This document shows positions 52,814 to 60,825 of a stretch of 64,000 nucleotides of DNA, in pieces. This DNA is from an uncultured Prevotella sp. (GTDB taxonomy: Bacteria > Bacteroidota > Bacteroidia > Bacteroidales > Bacteroidaceae). Location of the stretch: the NCBI GenBank assembly GCA_905234265.1, contig CAJOHJ010000003.1, positions 124,001-188,000 of the forward strand. The letters run 5' to 3'. The notes under the pieces were generated by a model. The model made no database searches. It worked only from the letters and a program-made list of their open reading frames with translations, and had not been told where the DNA came from. Position 1 is the first letter of the stretch; each line of letters starts with the position of its first letter. Made by a program: the position numbers and the translations under genes.

Positions 52814-54112
52814 GTGATTGAACTGCAAAGACATATTGAAATATTGCTTTTAGAAAGCGATTGTGTGATAGTTCCCGACTTTGGCGGATTTATGGCTCAC
52901 CAAGTCAGCGCACACTACAACGATGGCGACGGATTGTTTTTACCGCCATCTCGCACTATTGGTTTCAATCCGCAGTTGCGCCTTAACGATTCGCTGCTGG
53001 CGCAGTCCTTCATCGAAGCATACGACATCAGCTACCCGGAGGCCATGCGCCGCATAGAAAGCGAAGTCGACGAATTGCACAGATGCCTTACCGACGAAGG
53101 CGTATTCGTTTTTGAGAACATCGGAACTATCACGGTCAACGCCGACGGCAACTATGAGTTCACTCCTTGCGAAGCCGGCATTCTTTCACCAGAATACTAT
53201 GGATTAGGAGCAACACTCTTCTTGAAGAGAGGTGACGTCCGCCAGCAATATGCACAACCTGAGGAAAGCATGCAAAACGCTGAACAGCTTACTGTTCAAC
53301 TCGCAGAGGACAGTGAGTTTGTGGCAGCAAGCGATGAGCATGCAACTGGATATAACGAGCATACTGCTGGATATGATGAGCATGCCGATACAGCGGAAAG
53401 CACTGAGGCTGCAGCAACGGCAGACGCCCAGCAGGACACTGACACAGATGCAGAAATGCCTACGGCAGCCCTCATCGACTTTGATGATGACGACGACAGC
53501 ACCGTAACCATCAAATGGTCATGGATACGCAGTGCTGTAGCCATTGCAGCAGCCGTTGCAGCGTTCTTCCTGTTGGAGACGCCTATTGCCAACAGCAATA
53601 CAGACTCTATAGCCATGCACCACTTGAGCAGCCACATCCTTTACAAGCTAATGCCCAAAGACTCCAACATTGCAGAGGCCGTACCCGTACAGACTGCAGA
53701 AACGACTGCCGCCATGCAGGAAGATGAGGCTACCGCCAAAGCAACCGATGCTTCTCAGGTTGCCGGCAGCCCCAGCAATGACGAAACGACAACAGAGACG
53801 CCTTCTGTAGCAAAAGCTAATGCACAGGCTACAACGCCGAAGGCACAGACTGCAACGCCGAAGGCACAGACGGGCGACAAGCCATACACTATTGTCCTTG
53901 CCAGCCAAGTGAGGAAAGACCGTGCCGAAGAATTTGCAGCAGACCTGAAGAATAAAGGCTACGCTGACGCGCGCGTGTATATATATAATAATGTGGTGCG
54001 CGTCGTCTGTGGCTCTTTTGTTTCCGAAGAAGACGCCCGCAAGCAGTTACACAGCATCCATCAGGTTGACGGCCTGGAAGATGCATGGATTTACAAAATG
54101 CCAACAACATGA
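52814..54112 (+). CDS. HU-CCDC81/SPOR domain membrane protein
   Basis: 432 residues, GTG start. An N-terminal HU-like domain (MIELQRHIEILLLESDCVIVPDFGGF, quoted in part SDCVIVPDFGGF; about 1-140) is followed by a low-complexity Glu/Thr/Ala linker, one membrane segment (AVAIAAAVAAFFLL, about 240), a second Ala/Thr linker and a C-terminal SPOR domain (YTIVLASQVRKDRAEEFA to the end). SPOR domains bind denuded septal peptidoglycan, so the protein probably links the cytoplasm to the division site. The linker holds two separate 21-base in-frame repeats (EHATGYN/EHTAGYD and ATPKAQT twice). It overlaps the FHA gene by four bases. Confidence 0.88.
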   Translation: MIELQRHIEILLLESDCVIVPDFGGFMAHQVSAHYNDGDGLFLPPSRTIGFNPQLRLNDSLLAQSFIEAYDISYPEAMRRIESEVDELHRCLTDEGVFVFENIGTITVNADGNYEFTPCEAGILSPEYYGLGATLFLKRGDVRQQYAQPEESMQNAEQLTVQLAEDSEFVAASDEHATGYNEHTAGYDEHADTAESTEAAATADAQQDTDTDAEMPTAALIDFDDDDDSTVTIKWSWIRSAVAIAAAVAAFFLLETPIANSNTDSIAMHHLSSHILYKLMPKDSNIAEAVPVQTAETTAAMQEDEATAKATDASQVAGSPSNDETTTETPSVAKANAQATTPKAQTATPKAQTGDKPYTIVLASQVRKDRAEEFAADLKNKGYADARVYIYNNVVRVVCGSFVSEEDARKQLHSIHQVDGLEDAWIYKMPTT

Positions 54113-54654
54113 AGCGTGTTCGCTGCCCTAAGTGCGACCATTACATTATTTTCGACGAGACACGCTACGAGGCCGGACAGTCTCTGGTCTTCAAGTGCGA
54201 CGAATGCGGCCGTGAGTTCAGCATCCGCATAGGTGTCTCCAAATTGCACAACACACAGAAGAAGGAAAGCGAGCAGCTTTCCAAAACCAACACCCTCCCC
54301 GACTCTGAAAAGGCTGTCGGCAGCATCGTTGTCATTGAGAATGTATTTCACTACAAGCAAATCATTCCATTACAGATGGGCAACAATGTCATTGGCCGCT
54401 ACCAGAAAGGCAACCCCATCAACACACCTTTCGAGACCGTCGACCCCAGCGTCGACCTCAACCACTGCACGCTGAATGTCAGCCGCGACAAGAAAGGACG
54501 CCTGAAGTATACGCTGAAAGACAACAACAGTAATACAGGCACTTTTGTTGACAATGTTGAATTGGCACAGCACGAACAGCGCATCATTTCCGACGGCACA
54601 CTGTTCACGCTTGGAGCAAGCAGCATAATCCTAAAAACTCAGTCCGACGAGTAA
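54109..54654 (+). CDS. Zinc-ribbon and FHA domain protein
   Basis: 181 residues from the ATG at 54109 (MKRVRCPKCDHYIIF); the ATG shares bases with the upstream stop (ATGA). The N-terminal zinc ribbon has CPKC and CDECGREF, like MJ0042-type fingers. The C-terminal half is an FHA phosphothreonine-binding domain (NVIGRYQKGN ... LKDNNSNTGTFVDN). It probably recognises a threonine-phosphorylated partner; no kinase gene is near. Coupling to the HU/SPOR gene suggests an envelope or division role. Confidence 0.85.
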   Translation: MKRVRCPKCDHYIIFDETRYEAGQSLVFKCDECGREFSIRIGVSKLHNTQKKESEQLSKTNTLPDSEKAVGSIVVIENVFHYKQIIPLQMGNNVIGRYQKGNPINTPFETVDPSVDLNHCTLNVSRDKKGRLKYTLKDNNSNTGTFVDNVELAQHEQRIISDGTLFTLGASSIILKTQSDE

Positions 54655-54719
54655 TCTTTTTGTTAAAATTTTTCTGTGTGCCTACACATCAAAATATCAA
54701 GAAAAAAAACAAAAAAAAG

Positions 54720-54751
54720 TTTTGCGTTTATAAAAAAAACACATAACTTTG
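54720..54751 (+). promoter_or_regulatory. Strong orphan promoter
   Basis: TTTTG at 54720-54724, 19 bases, TAACTTTG at 54744-54751: close to consensus. It lies 270 bases before the next gene, which has its own promoter. Confidence 0.75.
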
Positions 54752-54756
54752 CAACG

Positions 54757-54850
54757 TTATCCTGAAAACAATCTTTTTACCTTAAAAACGAACTAATACC
54801 TATTGAAGATATGAAGCGGTTGCCTGTGAGGGTCACCGCTTTGTTTTTTG
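54757..54850 (+). ncRNA. Candidate small RNA
   Basis: Starts at the expected initiation point of the promoter above and ends at a terminator-like stem: AAGCGGT at 54814-54820 pairs with ACCGCTT at 54835-54841, followed by TTGTTTTTTG. Length about 95 bases. An ATG at 54811 opens a short frame, so a leader peptide is the alternative. A second stem (GTGTGCT/AGCACAC, 54850-54870) follows directly. The gap 54655-55021 is otherwise non-coding. Confidence 0.5.
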
Positions 54851-54893
54851 TGTGCTTTCGCACAGCACACGGCAAAGTAACATTTTTCACACA

Positions 54894-54965
54894 CAATCCA
54901 ACATTCTCCCGTACGCAATCCAACATTCTTCCGTACACAATCCAATATTTTTCCACGTACAATCT
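54894..54965. repeat. 22-base tandem array, CAATCCAACATTC family (array I)
   Basis: CAATCC-type units start at 54894, 54916, 54938 and 54960 with an exact 22-base step; the inner parts are AACATTCTCCCGTA, AACATTCTTCCGTA and AATATTTTTCCACGTA. It lies between the candidate small RNA and the nhaC promoter. Confidence 0.85.
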
Positions 54966-55005
54966 ATTTTTTTCATCTTCATCTTCCGGAAATAAGTTTT
55001 TTTTG

Positions 55006-55013
55006 TACTTTTG
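55006..55013 (+). promoter_or_regulatory. Promoter -7 box for the NhaC-type gene
   Basis: TACTTTTG ends eight bases before the ATG at 55022, again predicting a very short leader. Confidence 0.65.
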
Positions 55014-55021
55014 CAGTCGCT

Positions 55022-56296
55022 ATGAAGAAAGGACTGATAGCACTATCGCCCCTGGCGGTATTCATCTTGGTGTATCTTGTCACATCCATTGTGGCAGGCG
55101 ACTTTTACATAGTGCCTATCACCGTAGCCTTCATGATAGCCTCCATGTATGCCGTGCTTATAGGCCGCGGCATACCTCTCTCGGAGCGCATCGACATTTA
55201 CAGCCGCGGCGCAGGCACCGGCAAGATGATGCTGATGATCTGGATATTCATTCTTGCAGGAGCCTTTGCCAATTCTGCCAAGCAGATGGGAGCCATCGAT
55301 GCCACCGTCAATCTGGCACTGGCCATACTGCCTGCCCAGATGCTGCTGGCCGGACTGTTCCTGGCTGCCTGCTTCATATCCCTCAGCGTCGGAACCAGCG
55401 TCGGAACCATTGTCGCCCTGGTGCCTATTGCTGCCGGCATTGCCAACCAGACGGGGACTTCCGTGCCGCTGATGACAGCCGTCATTGTTGGCGGAAGCCT
55501 GTTCGGCGACAATTTGTCGTTCATCAGCGACACCACAATAGTAGCCACGTCCACTCAGGGCTGCCGCCTGTCCGACAAGTTCAGGGTCAATTCCTTCATC
55601 GTCATTCCTGCTGCCATTGTCATTCTCATTGTATACCTGTTCATGGGCAGCAGCGTCTCCCAGCCACAGTCGGAGATTTCCGTAGCCTACCTCAAGGTGG
55701 TGCCATATCTTGTGGTGCTGGCCACGGCGCTGATGGGCATGAACGTCATGGCAGTGCTGACCGTCGGCATTGTGCTTACAGGCGCCATAGGCATCTACAG
55801 CGGCGCCTTCGGCCTGTTCGGCTGGTTTCACGCCATGGGCGACGGCATCACGGGCATGGGCGAACTGATAATAATCACCATGATGGCCGGCGGACTGCTG
55901 GAAATAATACGCCACAACGGCGGCATAGACTTCATCATCAATGTCATGACCAGCAAAGTCAGCAACAAGCGCGGCGCAGAGCTGTCCATTGCCGCCCTGG
56001 TGTCGCTGGTCGACCTGTGCACGGCCAACAACACCGTTGCCATACTCACCGTAGGCGGCATTGCCAAGCATGTCGGCGACAAATACGGTGTCGACAACCG
56101 CAAGGCGGCTTCCATATTAGACACCTTCTCGTGCGTCGTGCAGGGCTTCATCCCCTACGGCGCACAGATACTGATGGCTGCCGGACTGGCATCTGTCAGC
56201 CCCGTAAGCATATTACCCTATCTTTACTATCCGCTTGCCGTCGGAATAGCAGCCTTGCTGAGCATTTTGTTCAGATACCCAAGGAGATACAGCTGA
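55022..56296 (+). CDS. nhaC: NhaC-family Na+/H+ antiporter
   Basis: 424 residues with about eleven membrane helices. The family regions SVGTSVGTIVALVPIAAGIA and GGSLFGDNLSFISDTTIVA are clear, as is DLCTANNTVAILTVGGIAK in the second half. It exchanges sodium for protons across the inner membrane, which fits an organism using the ion-pumping Rnf complex. Confidence 0.92.
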   Translation: MKKGLIALSPLAVFILVYLVTSIVAGDFYIVPITVAFMIASMYAVLIGRGIPLSERIDIYSRGAGTGKMMLMIWIFILAGAFANSAKQMGAIDATVNLALAILPAQMLLAGLFLAACFISLSVGTSVGTIVALVPIAAGIANQTGTSVPLMTAVIVGGSLFGDNLSFISDTTIVATSTQGCRLSDKFRVNSFIVIPAAIVILIVYLFMGSSVSQPQSEISVAYLKVVPYLVVLATALMGMNVMAVLTVGIVLTGAIGIYSGAFGLFGWFHAMGDGITGMGELIIITMMAGGLLEIIRHNGGIDFIINVMTSKVSNKRGAELSIAALVSLVDLCTANNTVAILTVGGIAKHVGDKYGVDNRKAASILDTFSCVVQGFIPYGAQILMAAGLASVSPVSILPYLYYPLAVGIAALLSILFRYPRRYS

Positions 56297-56333
56297 CACT
56301 GCAGCGGACAGGCATGTTAAAGCACTTCATATT

Positions 56334-57128
56334 GTGGACATCATACAGCGAAACTTCCTGAGACTCCTGCGCAGTGGGGCATTCAACACTGCCGAAGAGA
56401 CAGAACCCATGAGCCAGTGGAAATGGCAAAGCCTTTTCCAGCTGTCGCAAATTCATGGAGTAACCCCGTGGGTTGCCGACGGCATCAGAAACCTGCACGA
56501 CGACTTCTTCCTGCAGCTGTCCGACGAGCTGCGCGGGAAATTCCTCGCAGACACCACAAGCCGCACGAACGTCCGCGAGCATATCTCGCTCACCAACCCA
56601 CTGCTCGACAGGCGCCTGCAAGAACTCTACGACGAAGCCGGCAGCGAGGATGCCACCTTCAATCTGCTGCAGGACATCCTGTCACTGTCGAACAACATCA
56701 TCAGCCGCGGCGTCAACCTGCGACAGCTCATCTGGCTCGGACAGGGCCAGCGCAGCAACGACCACGCAGTCATGTACGACGTGCTGTCGAACTGGATTGT
56801 GCGCCTGCACCTGCAGCGAATGGTACAGCTGGAGGCTGCCCTGCTCATCGAGCTGTTCCACTTCAAGCCCGAGGAAATCCGCTTTACCGACACCATCCCT
56901 GCCGGCAACACCGAAAGCGTTGTCCAGGACATATTCCACAAGACACAGCAGAATGCCGCTGAATGGTATTTCACCCAGGGAGAAAGCATCTTCGTACGTG
57001 CCAACAACTCCAACTCTATGCTCTGGCACATGCGCCAGCCCATAAAGTATCTCAGATACTACCCTTCAGAGGCTGTCACTTCCTTTTTCGCCAATTTCAC
57101 ACATTCGCTGACCCACATCGAAGAGTAG
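56334..57128 (+). CDS. Hypothetical protein, 264 aa
   Basis: GTG start at 56334; an ATG at 56314 is in another frame. Soluble, mostly helical by composition, rich in Leu, Gln and Asn. The N-terminus (QRNFLRLLRSGAFN) recalls the first helix of some uncharacterised nucleotidyltransferase-like proteins, but the catalytic Asp pattern of those is not visible. Later segments include LRQLIWLGQGQRSND and MLWHMRQPIKYLRYYPSEA. I cannot assign a function. It follows nhaC by 37 bases. Confidence 0.65.
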   Translation: MDIIQRNFLRLLRSGAFNTAEETEPMSQWKWQSLFQLSQIHGVTPWVADGIRNLHDDFFLQLSDELRGKFLADTTSRTNVREHISLTNPLLDRRLQELYDEAGSEDATFNLLQDILSLSNNIISRGVNLRQLIWLGQGQRSNDHAVMYDVLSNWIVRLHLQRMVQLEAALLIELFHFKPEEIRFTDTIPAGNTESVVQDIFHKTQQNAAEWYFTQGESIFVRANNSNSMLWHMRQPIKYLRYYPSEAVTSFFANFTHSLTHIEE

Positions 57129-57144
57129 CAGCTCCCCCCGCAGG

Positions 57145-57843
57145 TCACTTCTTGAAACGGATGTCGCGCAGGTTGTGACTGCCCATGAAGCGGCTCTTGT
57201 CGACATAGCCGTTAATGCCTACTATGCGCCCCTTACCGGTGTACTGCCACATGGTTATGTCGCAGTCGTCGCAAACCACCGGCTCGTCATCAGTATACAT
57301 TGCAATCATCACAGGATAGTCGTGAATAAGTCCTGCCAAGTGTTTGTTGTAGAAGTTGCGGAAAGTGTAGAGCAGCGGCTTCTGGTGATATGCCTCTTCG
57401 ACAAGGTCAAGAAAGTAGAACAGCGAGTCGCAGAACTCGTCGGTATTCAGTCCTCCAGTAGTCTCTATGTCAATCATCGGCAAGAGGTCCTGCTCGCTGG
57501 CAATACACTGTGACATAAAGTTGTTCAGCTGCCGTTGCTGGTCCGACCGCGGGCGGTAGAAATGATAGCTGCCCACCTTCAGACCATTCTTATGAGCCAT
57601 CTCAATATTGCGCTCAAAGGTGGCGTCAATCCTGTCGCCGCCCTCCGTAGCTTTGATGTACACGTATGACAGCTTGGTAGTGTGGCCGATGGTTTCCCAG
57701 AAGACGTTTCCCTGATAGTGGCTGATGTCAATGCCGTGGATGTGAGAGCAAGTGTCTTCACACTGGACGTCAATATTCTGCGCTTGCACTCCTACTGTCA
57801 GAAACAGGAAAAACAGTAGTGAGGATATGATGTGTTTTGTCAT
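57145..57843 (-). CDS. GH25-family lysozyme, exported
   Basis: 232 residues from the ATG at 57843; an in-frame TTG at 57882 lies upstream of the promoter and is rejected. Signal peptide 1-22 (TVGVQAQ). The GH25 core has HGIDISHYQGNVFWE (first catalytic Asp), YVYIKATEGGDRIDATF, GSYHFYRP and PMIDIET (Asp-x-Glu). It hydrolyses peptidoglycan muramyl bonds. It converges with the 264-aa gene; only 16 bases separate the stops and no strong terminator is seen between them. Confidence 0.9.
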   Translation of the reverse strand: MTKHIISSLLFFLFLTVGVQAQNIDVQCEDTCSHIHGIDISHYQGNVFWETIGHTTKLSYVYIKATEGGDRIDATFERNIEMAHKNGLKVGSYHFYRPRSDQQRQLNNFMSQCIASEQDLLPMIDIETTGGLNTDEFCDSLFYFLDLVEEAYHQKPLLYTFRNFYNKHLAGLIHDYPVMIAMYTDDEPVVCDDCDITMWQYTGKGRIVGINGYVDKSRFMGSHNLRDIRFKK

Positions 57844-57860
57844 GTCTGCCAATTTTAGCG

Positions 57861-57868
57861 CAAAGGTA
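57861..57868 (-). promoter_or_regulatory. Promoter -7 box for the GH25 lysozyme
   Basis: The minus strand reads TACCTTTG, 17 bases before the ATG at 57843. Confidence 0.65.
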
Positions 57869-57916
57869 CACAATTTTTTCAATTATCCGCCCGCTGGTTA
57901 GTCAAATAATATGAAA

Positions 57917-58063
57917 TTATCTCTGCGAGTTACGAAATTATCTCTGCGAGTTACGAAATTATCTCTGCGAGTTACGAAATTATCTCCGTAAGATAAAAAA
58001 TTATCTCAATGACTTACGAAATTATCTTACGAAGATAATTTTGTATCTCTGCATGCTACACAG
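57917..58063. repeat. 21-base tandem array, GATAATT family (array E)
   Basis: Seven contiguous 21-base units at 57917, 57938, 57959, 57980, 58001, 58022 and 58043, read on plus as TTATCTC...; the first three are identical (TTATCTCTGCGAGTTACG...). Later units carry palindromic cores (TTATCTCCGTAAGATAA; TTATCTTACGAAGATAA). It fills the space between the serS terminator and the GH25 promoter. Confidence 0.93.
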
Positions 58064-58071
58064 AAAAGCAA

Positions 58072-58118
58072 CTGCGCCACACCCGGGAACGGCCTTCACG
58101 GCCGCAGGTGTGGCGCAG
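58072..58118 (-). terminator. Terminator hairpin after serS
   Basis: CTGCGCCACACC at 58072-58083 pairs perfectly with GGTGTGGCGCAG at 58107-58118, with an inner CGGCC/GGCCG stem. It is 38 bases beyond the serS stop on the minus strand. Array E follows at once. Confidence 0.8.
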
Positions 58119-58156
58119 AGCATTGCCGGCTGCACGAAGGCAGCAGCGGCACAATG

Positions 58157-59476
58157 CTAATCAATGATTTCAAAGCCTGTGTATGGCACCAAGGCACGGG
58201 GGATGCGGATGCCCTCGGGCGTCTGGTTGTTCTCCAGCAGTGCGGCAACAATTCGTGGCAGGGCCAGAGCCGAACCGTTCAGGGTGTGGCACAGTTCTGT
58301 CTTCTTGTTGTCAGCACGCCGGTAGCGGCACTTCAGACGATTGGCCTGATAAGTGTCGAAATTAGACACGCTGGAGACTTCCAGCCAACGGCCCTGGGCT
58401 TCTGAATAGACCTCAAAGTCGTAGCAGATGGCAGAAGTGAACGACTGGTCGCCACCGCAGAGCAGAAGAATGCGGTAAGGCAGTTCCAACTTCTGGAGCA
58501 GTCCCTCAACGTGCTGCAGCATCTCCTTGTGGCTCTCACGGGAGTGTTCGGGCTTGTCGATGCGGACAATCTCTATCTTTGAGAACTCGTGGAGACGGTT
58601 CAGGCCGCGGACATCCTTGCCGTAGCTGCCGGCCTCGCGACGGAAGCACTCTGTGTATGCACAGTTCTTGACGGGCAGCTGGCTTTCGTCGAGAATGACG
58701 TCACGATAGATATTGGTGACTGGCACCTCGGCGGTGGGAATAAGATAGAAGTCGTCCACCTCGCAGTGGTACATCTGGCCTTCCTTGTCGGGCAGCTGAC
58801 CGGTGCCGTAGCCGGAGGCTGCATTGACCACCGTGGGAGGCATAATCTCGGTATATCCGCTCTTGCGGGCTTCGTCGAGGAAGAAATTGATGAGTGCCCG
58901 CTGCAGCTGTGCGCCCTTGCCGATGTAGACAGGGAAGCCTGCACCGGTGATTTTCACGCCGAGGTCGAAGTCAATGAGGTTGTACTTCTTGGCAAGCTCC
59001 CAGTGGGGCAGCGGATTGTCAATGTTCAGGCTGGGGTTGACATCCCAGTTGCCGACGGTGTCTGCAGGAGTACACTCCTTGAGGTTGCTCTTGACAACAT
59101 GGTTGTCGTCGGCAGCAACGCCCTCTGGAACTTCGTCGTAGGGAATGTTTGGAATCTGGCAGAGCAGACGTGTCAGCTCGTCCTGCGAACTGTTCATGAC
59201 GTCCTCCAGCTGGCGGTTGGTCTCCTTAAGGGCAGAAACCTGCGCCTTCACGGCATCGGCCTCCTCGCGCTTTCCTTCTTTCATAAGACCGCCTATCTGG
59301 GCAGCCATCTTCTTGGCGTCAGAAAGGTTCTTGTCTAACTGCTGCTGGGTTTCGCGGCGGCGCTTGTCGACAGCCAGCACTTCGTCGATAGCTTGGCGTG
59401 CGCCTGAGAAATGCTTCTTCTCCAGGCCTTTTATTACTCGTTCGGTATCTTCTGTTATTAGTTTTAATGTAAGCAT
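58157..59476 (-). CDS. serS: Seryl-tRNA synthetase
   Basis: 439 residues from the ATG at 59476 (MLTLKLITEDTERVIKGL); the open frame upstream lacks family similarity. The N-terminal coiled-coil arm (about 30-110) is followed by the class II core, with motif 2 FRREAGSYGKDVRGLNRLHEF and motif 3 LNGSALALPRIVAALLE. Motif TAEVPVTNIYRD is present. Full length. It follows the sensor-like gene by 25 bases on the same strand. Confidence 0.95.
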   Translation of the reverse strand: MLTLKLITEDTERVIKGLEKKHFSGARQAIDEVLAVDKRRRETQQQLDKNLSDAKKMAAQIGGLMKEGKREEADAVKAQVSALKETNRQLEDVMNSSQDELTRLLCQIPNIPYDEVPEGVAADDNHVVKSNLKECTPADTVGNWDVNPSLNIDNPLPHWELAKKYNLIDFDLGVKITGAGFPVYIGKGAQLQRALINFFLDEARKSGYTEIMPPTVVNAASGYGTGQLPDKEGQMYHCEVDDFYLIPTAEVPVTNIYRDVILDESQLPVKNCAYTECFRREAGSYGKDVRGLNRLHEFSKIEIVRIDKPEHSRESHKEMLQHVEGLLQKLELPYRILLLCGGDQSFTSAICYDFEVYSEAQGRWLEVSSVSNFDTYQANRLKCRYRRADNKKTELCHTLNGSALALPRIVAALLENNQTPEGIRIPRALVPYTGFEIID

Positions 59477-59501
59477 GACTTTTTGCAATAAAAAAAATTT
59501 A

Positions 59502-60428
59502 TTAGATGGGAAGCACAAGCTGGAAGCGTGCGCCAGGACCTGCAAAGGCAGTGTCGAGGACGACGTCGCCACCCAGACGGCGTGCTATGTTGCGTGCTAC
59601 GGTAAGGCCGATGCCCTGTCCGTCGAAATACTGGTTCAGCTTGACGTATGGCTCGTAGATGCGTTCTGCGTCGGCGGCATCAATGCCTGAGCCGGTGTCC
59701 TCGACAGTGTAGATAGCCTGCATCTTTTCCATGTCTACGGCAACAGAAAGCTTTACAGAGCCGTCAGTCGTGAACTTCATGGCGTTGTCCAGCAAGTGGG
59801 TCAGAGCCCTCGCTGCCTTATTTGCATTGGTGGAGAGCATGGTGGCCGATGCATCTGGAGCCACCGACTGACTGAAGGCAATGTAGTCAATCTTGTCAAT
59901 GCCCGACGAGGCAACGGCATCAGCTGCCACCTGGGCAACCATGACATTGTCGATGCGGTCGATGGGAGCCTGGTCGGCGGCAACGTAGTCCAGGTCGGCA
60001 ATCTTATTGACAAGGCTAATCACCTTGCTGTCGCCCGATGCCTTGGCAGCATCCTGCAACTGCTGCATAAGCTGCTGGCTGGCCGACTCTTTCTGCTGGG
60101 CAGCTGCCTGCATCGCTGCGGAAGCCTTCTGCAGCTGTTCCACCTGTTTCTGCAGAGCCTCATTGACAGACTTGGCCTTCTGGGAGTCTTCCTCCATCTT
60201 GTCAAAAGCCAGTAATGCCTGCTCATAGCCCTGACCGACATTCTCAAAATTCTTCTCCAGTGCGCGGTAGTCGTCGAGCAGTTTCTGCTGCTCGTCAACA
60301 CGGCGCTGATAGTCGGTAAGCAACTGCTGCTGTTCGGCAGCCTGCTTGTGACTGTCTTTTACCTGGAAGTAGTAGGCTATTGCCAATACAACAGCAACTA
60401 CTAATGCTCCGATAAATGCGTATAACAT
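59502..60428 (-). CDS. Membrane-anchored GHKL ATPase with coiled coil, no phospho-acceptor domain
   Basis: 308 residues. One N-terminal membrane helix (4-21) is followed by a long Gln/Ala/Lys coiled coil (about 28-130) and a HATPase domain with N-box HLLDNAMKFT, G1 box VEDTGSGID and G2 box GQGIGLTVAR. The normal dimerisation domain with a phosphorylated His is not visible before the N-box; DAAKASGDSKVI and IDRIDNV occupy that region. It is therefore either a divergent histidine kinase or a GHKL kinase for another partner. It follows the STAS gene in the same direction and belongs to the partner-switching cluster by position. Confidence 0.75.
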   Translation of the reverse strand: MLYAFIGALVVAVVLAIAYYFQVKDSHKQAAEQQQLLTDYQRRVDEQQKLLDDYRALEKNFENVGQGYEQALLAFDKMEEDSQKAKSVNEALQKQVEQLQKASAAMQAAAQQKESASQQLMQQLQDAAKASGDSKVISLVNKIADLDYVAADQAPIDRIDNVMVAQVAADAVASSGIDKIDYIAFSQSVAPDASATMLSTNANKAARALTHLLDNAMKFTTDGSVKLSVAVDMEKMQAIYTVEDTGSGIDAADAERIYEPYVKLNQYFDGQGIGLTVARNIARRLGGDVVLDTAFAGPGARFQLVLPI

Positions 60429-60466
60429 AGCCCTTTGAATGTTTTGGAACGTATAAAAACTTTTAC

Positions 60467-60778
60467 TTACTCAGCCTTCTTCTCAACTTTCATGAACTTT
60501 GTGAAGCCTGTCATTGCCAGCACTTTATAAATCTCAGAGCTAACGTTAGTCATCTTAAACTGGCCCTTCTGCTGCATGACGGTGCGCATGGTCTTCTGGA
60601 TGATGCGCAGGCCCGACGAAGCCATGTAGTTCAGATCAGAGCAGTCCATCTCCAATTCTACGCCGCCGTCGGCAAGAGCTGGCTGTATGTCCTGTTCAAA
60701 CTGAGGTGCATTCATTGTGTCAATACGCTCACCGGTCTTAATAATGGTCTTGCCACCTTCTTTGATAATCTGTGTCAT
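60467..60778 (-). CDS. STAS-domain anti-sigma factor antagonist
   Basis: 103 residues from the ATG at 60778 (MTQIIKEGGKTIIKTGERID). The STAS core DCSDLNYMASSGLRIIQKT includes the expected phosphorylatable serine (in ASSG). In partner switching the unphosphorylated antagonist binds the GHKL kinase; the phosphatase resets it. The kinase (60918-61325) and PP2C phosphatase (61351-63489) genes lie directly upstream. A 21-base array fills the gap to the kinase gene. Confidence 0.9.
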   Translation of the reverse strand: MTQIIKEGGKTIIKTGERIDTMNAPQFEQDIQPALADGGVELEMDCSDLNYMASSGLRIIQKTMRTVMQQKGQFKMTNVSSEIYKVLAMTGFTKFMKVEKKAE

Positions 60779-60825
60779 AATTGTAATGTTTTTATTAATT
60801 ATACTTTTTATTGTTATTTTTCGAT

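Noticed and set aside
55043..56071. Long minus-strand and alternative plus-strand frames over nhaC
   Set aside because: They lie wholly over a convincing membrane antiporter gene and have His/Gln/Arg-rich composition typical of out-of-frame translation.
7488..58063. Tandem arrays as CRISPR
   Set aside because: Units are contiguous with no unique spacers, units are 21 bases, and there are no cas genes.
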